From Arsukibacterium sp. UBA5043 (lineage in GTDB: Bacteria > Pseudomonadota > Gammaproteobacteria > Enterobacterales > Alteromonadaceae): a DNA stretch of 64,000 bases. The stretch spans positions 24,517 through 88,516 of the forward strand of contig DIBV01000016.1 of NCBI GenBank assembly GCA_002415085.1. Direction: 5' to 3'. The notes below the pieces were generated by a model. The model did not search any database. It had not been told where the DNA came from and saw only the letters and a list, made by a program, of their open reading frames with translations. The position numbers and the translations under genes are program-made. Below are positions 36,760 through 46,408 of this stretch, piece after piece; the first letter of the stretch is position 1; each line of letters begins with the position of its first letter.

Positions 36760-39287
36760 ATTGGCGCGTTGAAACTGTTCCCCAAAAACATTGCATTAAC
36801 CAGAATACGGCTGGAGCCATAGAAATAACCGCGAAACACCGGGTTGTCAGTCATCGCAATCACCCGGCCCCGGCCCAGATTATGAGCAATAATCGCGGCG
36901 CCCTGTGCGATTTTAGGTACGTATTCACTGGCGCTATAACCAGCTAAATGTGGATTCTGACTGTAGAGTGCCACGTTGGCAAAAGTTGAGCTGCTCGGTT
37001 GCAACAACATAATATCATTTTTGAAAATGGGTAAGCGTGCACGGGGCACGCCAAAGGTCAACGGATGGCTCAAATCCAGTTCCGCACTGAAAATGGCGCC
37101 GGCAATCCGTTGTTTAGCACCCAATGCCTCCTGATCAGCATAGCGTAAGTCTTGTTGCGGGATCAGCTGCTGCATTTCTTTACCTTGCCATACGCCGGCC
37201 TGCAATAAGCCTGCTTTAGCCAGCCAGGCTGCGCCGTCTTTGTGGCCCCACAGCACCCCCCCCTGTTCGGTCCATTGCTTTAACTGGTTAATCTGCTTTT
37301 CCTGCCACTGCCGGTAATTACCATCCACCAGAATAATATGGCTATACCGATTCAAGTTAATCCTGCTCAGACGCTCAGGTTCCACCATACTGGGTGAGAT
37401 CCCGGCTAACCGTTCCAGGTTGTACCATACTTCACCGGCTTCGGTAGAATTCACTCCAGGCCCGGCTATCAACAAGACTTCAGGTTTTGTGATCACCGCA
37501 AAGTTATGGCTGCCCAGATCGCTTCCTTCAGCTGTCAGGCCGCTACGAATTGCATGTACTTTAACCGGATATTGCTGTTGTAACTGTTGTAACCGATTAA
37601 ACCACTCTTTATTTTGCTGTAAGCCGGCCGCCACTACCATGCTGCCGGGTTGGAACTGCACCGTGCTATCGCGGGTCAGCGCGCTGAAACTGCCAAGCGC
37701 TGACCTTACCACTACCCCCTCGGCCAACAAAGCCTGCAAAAGCAGGGGGGCCTGCTGGTCTTGCCAGCTAAACGCATAGGCATAAGCTCCCGCAGCTAAA
37801 GGCTGTCTCAGCACGGGCCCGATTTGCCACTGTTTGCTGGCAAGTGCCCTGCCTGGCTCACGGGTTACCGCTTTAAATTCAATATTGAAGGCATAAGGCA
37901 ACGTCCAGCTTGATACATCATAAAAGGTGTTATCTTTAAAATCTTTATCAGTTGCAAATGCCGCTTTGAGCAACCGGTACTGAGCTTGCTGCAATGGCAC
38001 AAAATAACTTTGTCCTGCGCGATATTTAGTGTCCTCATCCTGCCAGTCCCGGGCCAGAGGATATACTGCAATATGATGCCGCTGCAGCAGATCGAGCAGT
38101 CCGTTCAGACGGCTGGTGTCGCCATCATGGGTTAGCATGTAACCCTTGGTTTTATCTGCTTTCGCTTGTGTTATCGCGTCCTGATAAAACTGCTGCTGGT
38201 AGGCTAACAATTCCTGCCGTTTCGCCACTGCACCGCGGATCGTGGATAACGATGCGGTAAACTGATTTTTGATGGTGTCACTGAAGCTGAGTAAGCCGTT
38301 AATCGATTCCTGCAAATGACCGCGGCTGCTGGCTTGCTCAAATAAAATCCCGACGCTGCCATTTACATCCGGATATGTCGAGCCCTTGCCAATGTAGAAA
38401 TCATCAAAACTCTCCTCGCTATAATACAATTGCTCTTGCGCATCAAAAGCGGCTGCATGAAATTCTGCTATTGCTGCAGTCAGCTCGAAATTACGTGTCG
38501 GTGTTAAGGGGTAATTACGGCTGGGGATCCCAGGCTGGAAAAAATAGCTGCTGTTAGTGCCCATCTCGTGAAAATCACCAACGACATTAGGCAGCCATTG
38601 CTGGAACTGAGCAATCCTGGCGCGACTTTCCGGATGCTGCAACAACAACCAGTCGCGATTCAAATCAAACCAATAGTGGTTTGGCCGACCGTTTGGCCAG
38701 GGTTCAATATGTTCTCTGTGCTGCGGATCAGCAACCGGCTTACTGCCTTTATGCATATTGGCCCATTGGGCAAACCGATCATTACCATCTGGATTTAAAC
38801 TTGGCTGAATTAAAATAACCGCCTGGCTTAGCCAGGCCTCAACCTCTTCTGTCTCAACCGCGGTCAGGTAGTGAGCCAGCACCAACGCCGCATTTGCCGC
38901 GCTCGGTTCATTACCATGCACGCCGTAACCCAGCCAGATAATTACGGGTGCATCGCTGGTAATCTTTTTATCTTGCTTTGCCTGCTGCACATGTTGCTGC
39001 CGGATCTCGTCAAGCCGACCTAAATTTTCTGATGATGAAATAACCAGTTGCAGTAAAGGCCGTTGTTCGTGGCTATAACCAATCACTTCTAACATGGCTT
39101 TGTCTGACTGGCTGGCCAGCTGCTCAAAATACCGTTGGATCTGATCATGCCGGGCATGCCAGTCACCCACCGCATGGCCTAACGTCTGTTGTGGTGATGG
39201 TAGCCTGGTATTAACCGGCTCGTTAAAATACTGCGCCTGCACCGTTGCGGCCCAGAGTGTTAAAAAAAATATTACACTCAGTTTCAT
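36747..39287 (-). CDS. Secreted M14-family zinc carboxypeptidase-like protein
   Basis: An 846-residue exported protein. The ATG at 39287 is chosen for AGGAAAC upstream and the signal peptide right after it (MKLSVIFFLTLWAATVQAQ). Zinc ligands appear as HGNE (His124, Glu127) and His240 in GDFHEMG. SLNPDGNDR and FDLNRDW carry substrate-binding positions, and FEQASS near 317 holds the likely catalytic Glu. The C-terminal 450 residues include a glutamine-amidotransferase-like region (ILVDGNYRQWQEKQINQLKQ) of unknown role. It is a single gene. A peptide or cell-wall-peptide substrate is likely; which one cannot be told. Confidence 0.9.
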   Translation of the reverse strand: MKLSVIFFLTLWAATVQAQYFNEPVNTRLPSPQQTLGHAVGDWHARHDQIQRYFEQLASQSDKAMLEVIGYSHEQRPLLQLVISSSENLGRLDEIRQQHVQQAKQDKKITSDAPVIIWLGYGVHGNEPSAANAALVLAHYLTAVETEEVEAWLSQAVILIQPSLNPDGNDRFAQWANMHKGSKPVADPQHREHIEPWPNGRPNHYWFDLNRDWLLLQHPESRARIAQFQQWLPNVVGDFHEMGTNSSYFFQPGIPSRNYPLTPTRNFELTAAIAEFHAAAFDAQEQLYYSEESFDDFYIGKGSTYPDVNGSVGILFEQASSRGHLQESINGLLSFSDTIKNQFTASLSTIRGAVAKRQELLAYQQQFYQDAITQAKADKTKGYMLTHDGDTSRLNGLLDLLQRHHIAVYPLARDWQDEDTKYRAGQSYFVPLQQAQYRLLKAAFATDKDFKDNTFYDVSSWTLPYAFNIEFKAVTREPGRALASKQWQIGPVLRQPLAAGAYAYAFSWQDQQAPLLLQALLAEGVVVRSALGSFSALTRDSTVQFQPGSMVVAAGLQQNKEWFNRLQQLQQQYPVKVHAIRSGLTAEGSDLGSHNFAVITKPEVLLIAGPGVNSTEAGEVWYNLERLAGISPSMVEPERLSRINLNRYSHIILVDGNYRQWQEKQINQLKQWTEQGGVLWGHKDGAAWLAKAGLLQAGVWQGKEMQQLIPQQDLRYADQEALGAKQRIAGAIFSAELDLSHPLTFGVPRARLPIFKNDIMLLQPSSSTFANVALYSQNPHLAGYSASEYVPKIAQGAAIIAHNLGRGRVIAMTDNPVFRGYFYGSSRILVNAMFLGNSFNAPIQSE

Positions 39288-39387
39288 GCCTGTTTCCTTT
39301 AATTTTTTTGCGCGTCCAGTTAGCCAGAAAGTACAGCAAAACTCAAGCAGGGCTGGCATCAGCAGCAGACTCAGAGTATGATAGACA

Positions 39388-39412
39388 TTAACCTAGTAAT
39401 TTAGTCAGGTAC
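39388..39412 (+). promoter_or_regulatory. Candidate IscR type 1 site upstream of nfuA
   Basis: The right half, TAGTCAGGTAC (39402-39412), matches the IscR type 1 half-site YAGTCRRSTAT at 10 of 11 positions. The left half is weaker, with about 20 of 25 positions agreeing overall. It lies 4 bases before the nfuA start and overlaps a possible Shine-Dalgarno AGG. TATGAT at 39377-39382 could be the -10. IscR is known to repress nfuA in Escherichia coli; here it is inferred from the match. Confidence 0.5.
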
Positions 39413-39416
39413 TAAG

Positions 39417-39995
39417 ATGATTTCTATTTCAGAACAGGCGCAAGCCCATTTTGCAAAGCTGCTGGAAAAACAAGCTGCCGGTACCAGCATCCGGGTATTT
39501 GTTGTTAACCCTGGCACGGCTCAGGCTGAGTGTGGCGTATCTTATTGTCCGGCAGATGCCATTGAAGATACCGACATTCAAATCGAATTTAGCGGCTTCA
39601 ATGCCGTTGTTGACGCAGAGAGCAAACCGTTTTTAGTTGATGCGGAAATTGATTTTGTGACCGACCAGATGGGTTCGCAACTGACATTAAAAGCGCCGAA
39701 CGCCAAAGTTCGCAAGGTGAATGACAACGCCCCACTGATGGAACGGGTTCAGTATGTGATTGATGCTGAGATTAATCCACAACTGGCTAATCACGGTGGC
39801 CGGGTTTCTGTTATGGAATTAACCAACGATGGCGTTGCCGTATTGCAATTCGGTGGTGGATGTAATGGTTGCTCGCAAGTTGATTTAACCCTGAAAGAGG
39901 GTATTGAAAAAGAATTGCTAGCCCGCTTTAGTGGTGAATTAAACGGGGTTCGTGATATCACCGAACACCAGCGTGGTGAGCATTCCTACTACTAA
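39417..39995 (+). CDS. nfuA: Fe-S cluster carrier NfuA
   Basis: A 192-residue Fe-S biogenesis protein. The N-terminal degenerate A-type domain (1-95) and the C-terminal Nfu domain with Cys149 and Cys152 in [11 protein letters not shown] bind a shared [4Fe-4S] cluster in the dimer. NfuA delivers clusters to apo-enzymes under oxidative stress or iron limitation. Length and Cys positions equal those of the Escherichia coli protein. It may share a transcript with the deacetylase gene, though a terminator lies between. Confidence 0.98.
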   Translation: MISISEQAQAHFAKLLEKQAAGTSIRVFVVNPGTAQAECGVSYCPADAIEDTDIQIEFSGFNAVVDAESKPFLVDAEIDFVTDQMGSQLTLKAPNAKVRKVNDNAPLMERVQYVIDAEINPQLANHGGRVSVMELTNDGVAVLQFGGGCNGCSQVDLTLKEGIEKELLARFSGELNGVRDITEHQRGEHSYY

Positions 39996-40020
39996 GCCGC
40001 AAGCGGTTTATGATATAACG

Positions 40021-40052
40021 ACCCTGGTGAAGATTATTTTCCGGGGTTTTTT
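40021..40052 (+). terminator. Terminator after nfuA, abutting the next start codon
   Basis: ACCCTGG (40021-40027) pairs with CCGGGGT (40041-40047) with one T-G wobble and a 13-base loop, and runs into TTTTTT ending at 40052. The next gene starts at 40053, so the 3' arm holds the only purine-rich stretch (GGGG) that could serve as its ribosome site. Confidence 0.7.
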
Positions 40053-41072
40053 ATGCGTATCATTTGTTTATTTACTGTACTGGTTAGCCTTATTCTCGCA
40101 CTCCCGGCTAAAGCTGCGGTCATGCTCATTTATCATCATGTTGCCGACGATACGCCCCGCGTAAGCAGCGTCACGGCCAATGAACTGCGCCAACATTTGC
40201 AGTATTTCAAAGATAATAATTTTCAGGTCATCGGGCTGGATGTGCTCATCAATCAGTTACGTAACAAGCTGCCAATTGCTGATAATTCGGTAGTCATCAC
40301 TTTTGATGATAGTTTTGAAAATAACTACACCACTGCCCACCCTATCCTAATGGAGTTTGGCTTTCCTTACACTATCTTTATTAGTCCCGGCAGTATCGAT
40401 AATCGGGTTGGTCCGGTCCTTAGCTGGGATCAGGTTAGAAAAATGGCGGCCGACGGCGTACTGGTTGCTAATCATTCAATGAATCATGAACATATGACAC
40501 AGCTTGAACCGGGTGAAAGCATGGCTGACTGGCATAGCCGCATCAAGCAGAACATTCTCGATGCAGAAGGTAGAATTCTGACGGAAACCGGTCAGAGCCA
40601 TAAATGGCTGGCATATCCCTACGGCGAATTTAATAGTGAACTCGAAGCGTTGGTTAAGGCATTAGGTTTTATTGGTATTGGTCAGCAATCCGGTGCAATT
40701 GGCTCGTCGACTAAACTAAGCCGGGTCCCGCGCTATCCGGCAGCGGGTCAATATGCCGATCTGGCAAATCTTGGCCAGAAATTACGTACTTTGGCTTTTG
40801 ATATTACCTACTATTTGTCAGCTGATCAGCAAATAAGTGACAATCCGCCAACCTTGCGATTGCAACTTAAGGTTGAGGACTTTCTGCCAGAACAGTTACG
40901 CTGTTATGCTGGCACCGAGGTACTTGAGCCAATATGGTTAAGCGAAAATACCTTTGAAGTCACGGCCAGTAAGCCGGTCAAGCTCGCGCGAAGTCGCTAC
41001 AATTGCACTGCCCCATCGCTGACTAAGAAAGGTTACTTCTACTGGTATTCACAACCGTGGCTAAATAACTAG
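40053..41072 (+). CDS. Exported polysaccharide deacetylase
   Basis: A 339-residue protein with a signal peptide (MRIICLFTVLVSLILALPAKA). The NodB-type carbohydrate esterase 4 domain covers about 22-245: motif 1 in VVITFDDSF (catalytic Asp pair), motif 2 as NHSMNHEHM (His metal ligands), and YPYGEFN as motif 3. VMLIYHHV near the start is also typical. It removes N-acetyl groups from a surface or wall polysaccharide; the substrate is unknown. The C-terminal 80 residues are beta-rich and not recognised. The start is unusual: the ATG directly follows the T-run of the nfuA terminator. Confidence 0.91.
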   Translation: MRIICLFTVLVSLILALPAKAAVMLIYHHVADDTPRVSSVTANELRQHLQYFKDNNFQVIGLDVLINQLRNKLPIADNSVVITFDDSFENNYTTAHPILMEFGFPYTIFISPGSIDNRVGPVLSWDQVRKMAADGVLVANHSMNHEHMTQLEPGESMADWHSRIKQNILDAEGRILTETGQSHKWLAYPYGEFNSELEALVKALGFIGIGQQSGAIGSSTKLSRVPRYPAAGQYADLANLGQKLRTLAFDITYYLSADQQISDNPPTLRLQLKVEDFLPEQLRCYAGTEVLEPIWLSENTFEVTASKPVKLARSRYNCTAPSLTKKGYFYWYSQPWLNN

Positions 41073-41129
41073 TTTTTAGCGCAGCTTACTGATATAAAAA
41101 TAGTTTATAACAGTGAAGTTGGATATTCT

Positions 41130-43361
41130 GTGACGCAGTTAATACGATATATCAGTGTCTTAGCCCTTTTTTTTACGTTACAAAGCGTTGCCGAAGTTGC
41201 TCTGAGCCCGGTACCGGAATGGATTACCACCATCCAGCCTGCGCTGAGCAGCGATATCCCGGAACAGGATATAAGTAATGGCATATATTACTTACTGGCC
41301 GATACTCAACTGCGTGTACCGGCAACCGGAGAACGACAATCTTTCGAACATTATGCCAGCCTGGTCACCAGCAGCAAAGGCCTGGAGAAAGCCGGTCAAA
41401 TTAGTATTTATTTTGATCCTACCTATCAGAACATCCAACTTCATCAGCTCAATATCATACGTAATGGCAACAGCGTTAACCGTTATCCGCAGGCGCGAAT
41501 TAACCTGGTTCAAACTGAACATGACTTAGAAAAGTTGCTGTATCACGGCGAAACAGCACTGAACATTGTGTTACCTGATCTGCGGGTTGGCGACATTGTG
41601 CAATACAGTTACAGTATAACCGGTGATAATCCGGTTTTTGCAGACAACTTTGCTACCAGCCAGCAGCTGAACTGGACCGTGCCGCTGCAACAACAACATT
41701 GGCGTTTAATGTGGCAGAAACCAACCCCGTTGCAATATCAGTTCAGCAAACAAGCTCTGTCACTGCAAATCAGCAGCGAAGCGGACAGCACCATCTACTC
41801 TCTGATGCAGCATAATGTTGCGGCAATTAAGCACGAAGATGACACGCCAGATTGGTTCTCGCCTTATAACATACTGTCATTAAGCAATAGCCAGCAGTGG
41901 CAGAACATTGCCAGCTGGGGCTCAAGTCTGTTTGAACCGGCTATAGACAAAAGCCCGGCAGTACTAGCGGTGGTTGCAAGATTACAAGCTGATTTTCAAA
42001 CACCTGAGCAGCAAGTTGTCGCCGCGCTGCAGTTTGTGCAGCGCGAAATTCGCTATCTGGGGATCGAGCTTGGGGAAAGCTCTCATAAGCCTGCCACCGC
42101 CGGCCAAGTACTGCAACAGCGTTATGGCGATTGCAAAGATAAAAGTATATTGCTGGTTAGCATACTCCGACAACTTGGCTTACATGCAGTACCCGTTCTG
42201 GTTAATACCGAGCTGCATAATAAAATTGCTAAGCGCCTGCCCTCTGTCGGGGTGTTTGACCATGCTATGGTCAAACTGGAGTTTAATAATAGCATTTACT
42301 GGCTCGACCCAACCCGTAGCTTTCAGGCCGGGTCACTGCAAAGCTTGTATCAGCCGGATTACGGCTATGCATTAGAGCTCAGTGACGGGGTAACTGGGCT
42401 AACTGCAATGAAATCGGCGACACAACACACCAAGATAATGATTGACGAGACATTTCAACTTAAAGACGCATTAACCCAGGCAGCGGAGTACCAGGTGAGT
42501 ACGCAGTACAGTGGTCTGGATGCAGAACGGTTGCGCTCGCGGTTTGCCAGTAATAGTGTCAGTCAGAATGCCGATGGTTATGTCCAGTTTTACAGCCGTT
42601 ATTACCCTACCGTGAACCAAGTGCAGCCAATAGCCAACACAGACGATCCGACTACGGGGATTTTTACCGTTAACGAGTTTTATCAGATTGCAGACTTCTG
42701 GCAACTTGATAACGATGACAACACCCTGAATGCCAGCTTTTACAGCAATGGCATCAGTAGCTATTTGCAGTCACCCGAGATAGCGGCCAGTCGCAGCCAG
42801 CCCTTCGCACTAAGTCACCCGGTAGATATCACTCAGACGATATCGGTAACGCTCAATGATCTCGACTGGCAATTTGAGCCAAAACAACTTGAAGAAAATA
42901 ATCCGTTTTTCCAATATCAGAGTGAATTGCTGTTTGACCAGAACACTAAACGACTGACTTTGCGTTACCAGTACAAAAGCCTTACTGACCACATTACACC
43001 AGAGCAGCGACTGGCTTATGTGGCGGCAGTAAACCGTAGCCGTAATGACTTAAATCTAAATATATTTCAGCATAATAACGTCAATGATGTAGCGGCCTCG
43101 GAAGTCAATGACAACAATAAACTGATGTTATTGCTGTTGGCTGTGTATTTTATGCTTTGGGTACTTTGCGCTGCGTTATGGCTGCTGCCATTTAACGGAC
43201 AAAAACATCAGCACTTTGCTGAGCCTAAAATCAGGTTTTATTTAACCTGGATACTAAGCTTCAGCATTTACGGCTTATATTGGTGCGTTAAAAATGGGCC
43301 ATTGCTCAATAGCATTCATTCTGGGCGCCACCGGCAAGCAAGCCCAGCAGAGCCACGCTAG
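41130..43361 (+). CDS. DUF3857 / transglutaminase-core exported membrane protein
   Basis: A 743-residue protein starting at GTG with GGAT upstream. It has a signal peptide (about 1-21), a DUF3857 domain (about 50-215), and a transglutaminase-like core with Cys335 (RYGDCKDKS), His378 (FDHAMVKL) and Asp393 (YWLDPT), a complete triad. A beta-rich region and two C-terminal membrane segments (about 661-681 and 700-718) follow. DUF3857 proteins have no settled role; a peptidase or cross-linking function at the envelope is plausible. The neighbouring deacetylase is on the same strand, 57 bases upstream. The end overlaps sco by 4 bases, tail to tail. Confidence 0.87.
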   Translation: MTQLIRYISVLALFFTLQSVAEVALSPVPEWITTIQPALSSDIPEQDISNGIYYLLADTQLRVPATGERQSFEHYASLVTSSKGLEKAGQISIYFDPTYQNIQLHQLNIIRNGNSVNRYPQARINLVQTEHDLEKLLYHGETALNIVLPDLRVGDIVQYSYSITGDNPVFADNFATSQQLNWTVPLQQQHWRLMWQKPTPLQYQFSKQALSLQISSEADSTIYSLMQHNVAAIKHEDDTPDWFSPYNILSLSNSQQWQNIASWGSSLFEPAIDKSPAVLAVVARLQADFQTPEQQVVAALQFVQREIRYLGIELGESSHKPATAGQVLQQRYGDCKDKSILLVSILRQLGLHAVPVLVNTELHNKIAKRLPSVGVFDHAMVKLEFNNSIYWLDPTRSFQAGSLQSLYQPDYGYALELSDGVTGLTAMKSATQHTKIMIDETFQLKDALTQAAEYQVSTQYSGLDAERLRSRFASNSVSQNADGYVQFYSRYYPTVNQVQPIANTDDPTTGIFTVNEFYQIADFWQLDNDDNTLNASFYSNGISSYLQSPEIAASRSQPFALSHPVDITQTISVTLNDLDWQFEPKQLEENNPFFQYQSELLFDQNTKRLTLRYQYKSLTDHITPEQRLAYVAAVNRSRNDLNLNIFQHNNVNDVAASEVNDNNKLMLLLLAVYFMLWVLCAALWLLPFNGQKHQHFAEPKIRFYLTWILSFSIYGLYWCVKNGPLLNSIHSGRHRQASPAEPR

Positions 43362-43999
43362 CGCTGTTGCAGCTGATTCAGTACTAACGGGAAGTCAGCG
43401 AGAAGTTGCTCACGATTAACCAGGGGCACTTCACCCGGAGCCATATCGGGTTTAAACATCGCTGCAACCTGGCCCTGCGGGTTAATTAATACAACCGAGG
43501 CACTGTGGTCTACCAAATAATCCTGTGCTGTGGTGCTGCTCATCGCATACATTAACCCCAGTTCGCGCACGAATGGAAATAACTGATCATGCCCAGCCGT
43601 TAGACCGCTTAATGCGGGTTGCTTAAAGTAGTCAACGTACTGTTTTAATTGCCCTGGGGTGTCGCGCTGCGGGTCAACCGAAATAAACCAAATTTGTAAC
43701 GGCTGCTCTAACTCGGCTGCCAACTCTGCATGCACTCCGGCCAACTTGGCCAAGGTTAACGGGCAAATATCCGGACAATAGGTATACCCCACAAAGGCCA
43801 GGGTCCATTTTCCTAGTAGATCTTCGCGGCCACGACGTTGGTTTTCCTGATTTATCAGGCTAAATTCTGACAGATTACGCGGTTGCGGATAAATCAGGGC
43901 TTGCTGTGGTAATGGCTGATGTTGCCAGAGTAAATACAGCATAACACCAGCAACCAGTGCAGCAGCAGACAACATTAAGACGATTAGATTACGAAACAT
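43358..43999 (-). CDS. sco: SCO1/SenC-family copper chaperone
   Basis: A 213-residue protein with one N-terminal membrane anchor (about 5-24) and a periplasmic thioredoxin fold. The copper site is CPDIC (Cys75, Cys79) with His in YLVDHSA (about 165). SCO proteins deliver copper to the CuA centre of cytochrome c oxidase subunit II, encoded in this same cluster. No ribosome site is visible; the start lies inside cyoE by 11 bases, so translation is probably coupled. Last gene of the cluster. Confidence 0.95.
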   Translation of the reverse strand: MFRNLIVLMLSAAALVAGVMLYLLWQHQPLPQQALIYPQPRNLSEFSLINQENQRRGREDLLGKWTLAFVGYTYCPDICPLTLAKLAGVHAELAAELEQPLQIWFISVDPQRDTPGQLKQYVDYFKQPALSGLTAGHDQLFPFVRELGLMYAMSSTTAQDYLVDHSASVVLINPQGQVAAMFKPDMAPGEVPLVNREQLLADFPLVLNQLQQR

Positions 44000-44900
44000 A
44001 AAAAGGAGACACCTTAAAATAATGGTCCAACAGCAACACTAAAAACAACACCATTAGATGCACAATGGAAAATTTAAAGGTGGCCATAGCTGTGGCACTG
44101 TCGGCATTAAATTTTAATTTCCAGGCATACTGTAAAAATCGTAAATTAAGTAAGGTGCTGCCGAGTAAATATACTGCACCGGTCATCCCCACGATATAAG
44201 GCAGTAAACACACCAGGCACAACAGCACGGTGTAAAGCAAAATAGCGCTTTTGGTGTATTCGATACCGTGAGTAACCGGTAGCATCGGCATATTTACTTT
44301 GGCGTAGTCATCCCGGCGATGGATCGCCAGCGCCCAGAAATGCGGTGGTGTCCAGGCAAAAATAATCATCACTAACAATAATGCATAGCCATGAATTTCA
44401 CCTGAAACCGCCGTCCAGCCCAATAAAGGAGGCATGGCGCCTGCCAGGCCGCCAATTACAATATTTTGTGGCGTGGCCCGTTTTAAAAACATGGTATAGA
44501 CCACTGCATAACCAAACAAACTAAGCAACGTCAGCCAGGCGGTCAGAGGGTTTACCCCCAGATAAAGTAAAACAAAACCGGTTGCGGCCAGAGCACAGGC
44601 AAATGCTATGGCTTGTTGAGAGCTTACCCGGCCTTTGGCTACAGGCCGGCTATGAGTGCGGGCCATCTGTGCATCAATTCGTTGATCGACCACATGATTA
44701 AGCGCCGCAGCGGCGCCAGACAGCAGGCCAATGCCAATGGTGGCAAACACCACTACCGCGATATCCGGCAATCCCGGCGACGCAAGCATCATGCCTACCC
44801 AGGCGGTCAGCACCAGCAAAGCAACTACTTTGGGTTTAGTGAGTTCCAGATAGTCGCGCCAGCGTGAAATACTTTGCCGCGTTGCTGTTATGGTCGCCAT
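43989..44900 (-). CDS. cyoE: Protoheme IX farnesyltransferase
   Basis: A 303-residue polytopic prenyltransferase that turns heme B into heme O. The Asp-rich active site [19 protein letters not shown] is near residues 67-85, and [18 protein letters not shown] is the second conserved loop. About nine membrane helices are expected from the hydropathy. It directly follows ctaA with no gap: heme O made here is the substrate of CtaA. Also called CtaB. Confidence 0.97.
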   Translation of the reverse strand: MATITATRQSISRWRDYLELTKPKVVALLVLTAWVGMMLASPGLPDIAVVVFATIGIGLLSGAAAALNHVVDQRIDAQMARTHSRPVAKGRVSSQQAIAFACALAATGFVLLYLGVNPLTAWLTLLSLFGYAVVYTMFLKRATPQNIVIGGLAGAMPPLLGWTAVSGEIHGYALLLVMIIFAWTPPHFWALAIHRRDDYAKVNMPMLPVTHGIEYTKSAILLYTVLLCLVCLLPYIVGMTGAVYLLGSTLLNLRFLQYAWKLKFNADSATAMATFKFSIVHLMVLFLVLLLDHYFKVSPFYVS

Positions 44901-45896
44901 TTATGTCTCCTTGCCAACAGGACGGTAGAGCTGATAAAGCACTACCACCATAATCATTAGTAAATTCGCGCCAACAAAATTGTGTGCCACGGCATTTACC
45001 AGAGGCAGATGCAACATGACGTTTAACAAGCCTAGTATAAATTGCAACAGCAATACTACACCAACGGCTAGCGCGAAATTCTGCATAACTTTAGTCTGCG
45101 CCCGTTGATACAAAAGTACCGCAAACCAGCTAACAATACCAAGTGTGATGAACGCACCAATTCGATGAAACACATGTACCGTCTGCCGCGCTTCTGCAGA
45201 CATCACGCCATATTCATAATCACTATAGCCAAGGTGTAAATCAAAAGCTTCATCTAACGCTAATCGGCTTAGCCAGCCCGCTTCGCAAACCGGTAACTCA
45301 ATACAGGCTAAGGCGGCATAATTGGCCGCAGTCCAGCCGCCAAGCCCTATTTGAATCATCACGACTAAGGTTGCGCCTATTGCCAATGGCTTTAAGGCTG
45401 CTAATGCCGGCTCCGCCCTTCTAAACCCGGGAGATAACTGCATCCAGTATAATGCGAGCAAACAATAAAGGGTAAATCCGCCTAATAAATGCGCCAGTAC
45501 CACGATTGGCAATAAGCTCATGGTAACCGTCCAGGCACCCAAAGCCGCCTGACCGATCACCAATAGTAACAGCAGGGTGGGAAGCGTTCTTGGCTGGCGA
45601 ACTTTACTGAAAAAGCTGGAAATAAATATGGCCGCAATAAGTAAGCCCAGCGTACCAGCCAGATAGCGGTGGATCATCTCATTCCAGGCTTTATGTGGTT
45701 CTAACGGCCGTTCCGGAAATGCCTGCGCCGCCAGCGCGATGCTTTCAGGTTTCTCGGGCACCTTTAAAAATCCATAACACCCTGGCCAGTCCGGACAGCC
45801 CAGTCCGGCATCGGTTAACCGGGTAAAAGCACCATATATAATTACTACCATCGTCAGTAGCAGGGTAACGGATACCAACCATTTATGTCTGGTCAT
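44901..45896 (-). CDS. ctaA: Heme A synthase
   Basis: A 331-residue COX15/CtaA-family membrane protein with about eight helices in two bundles. The first bundle has GAFTRLTDAGLGCPDWPGC (an early conserved motif) and WNEMIHRYLAGTLG, the second VHVFHRIGAF; the His residues ligate heme. It oxidises the methyl group of heme O to make heme A for subunit I. It overlaps the upstream small CxxxC gene by 4 bases and abuts cyoE. Confidence 0.97.
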   Translation of the reverse strand: MTRHKWLVSVTLLLTMVVIIYGAFTRLTDAGLGCPDWPGCYGFLKVPEKPESIALAAQAFPERPLEPHKAWNEMIHRYLAGTLGLLIAAIFISSFFSKVRQPRTLPTLLLLLVIGQAALGAWTVTMSLLPIVVLAHLLGGFTLYCLLALYWMQLSPGFRRAEPALAALKPLAIGATLVVMIQIGLGGWTAANYAALACIELPVCEAGWLSRLALDEAFDLHLGYSDYEYGVMSAEARQTVHVFHRIGAFITLGIVSWFAVLLYQRAQTKVMQNFALAVGVVLLLQFILGLLNVMLHLPLVNAVAHNFVGANLLMIMVVVLYQLYRPVGKET

Positions 45897-46408
45897 ACAC
45901 TGGTCCTGTCATAATTTAACAGTTTTAATAAGTCGTAGCGGATATTGCGGGCAATTTGTGCCATTTGCTCATCCTGCTCTGGCATCGGATAGCTCAGTAG
46001 CACCAGGCCTTTTTGGTCAACCAGTAAAATTTGTTGCCTAAGTGCTTCAATATTCGCGGGCATGGCGTGTTGGATATCAAACATAGGATATAGCTCTGGT
46101 TGTTGCAGTGACCCTATTACCACCGGCTGAACCTGTTCTTGCTTACGGCCAAGACCGATATAAAGCTGTTTTACTGTGTGTAATGCATTTTGACAGCGCT
46201 GCTGACAAGGTGAATCGGTTAATAATACGATTCGCCAATGCTTTTTCTCGCCAGTAATATCAGGTAGCAGAAATATTTCCTGCTCCAGCCACGACCCTTT
46301 ACTGGATGAACCCGGATTAAACCACCCCATTTCAAGCACCAGCTTGGCGCCTGCGAGCGGCAGCACACAACATAAAACGAAAAGCAGCATAAATTTATTT
46401 TTGTTCAT
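45893..46408 (-). CDS. Membrane-anchored CxxxC protein of the oxidase cluster
   Basis: A 171-residue protein. The ATG at 46408 has GGGAGTG before it and overlaps surf1 by 14 bases. One membrane anchor (about 6-24) is followed by a periplasmic domain. The motif CQQRC (Cys68, Cys72) lies after a strand VLLTDSP, the same place as CPDIC in SCO proteins, and a later VDQKGLVLLSYP strand fits a thioredoxin fold. I recognise no named family. It sits between surf1 and ctaA, so a role in oxidase assembly, perhaps copper or thiol handling, is inferred. Confidence 0.75.
   Translation of the reverse strand: MNKNKFMLLFVLCCVLPLAGAKLVLEMGWFNPGSSSKGSWLEQEIFLLPDITGEKKHWRIVLLTDSPCQQRCQNALHTVKQLYIGLGRKQEQVQPVVIGSLQQPELYPMFDIQHAMPANIEALRQQILLVDQKGLVLLSYPMPEQDEQMAQIARNIRYDLLKLLNYDRTSV

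Noticed and set aside
39288..39359. Extra 24 codons at the front of the M14 gene
   Set aside because: The signal peptide and a good ribosome site both point to the ATG at 39287.
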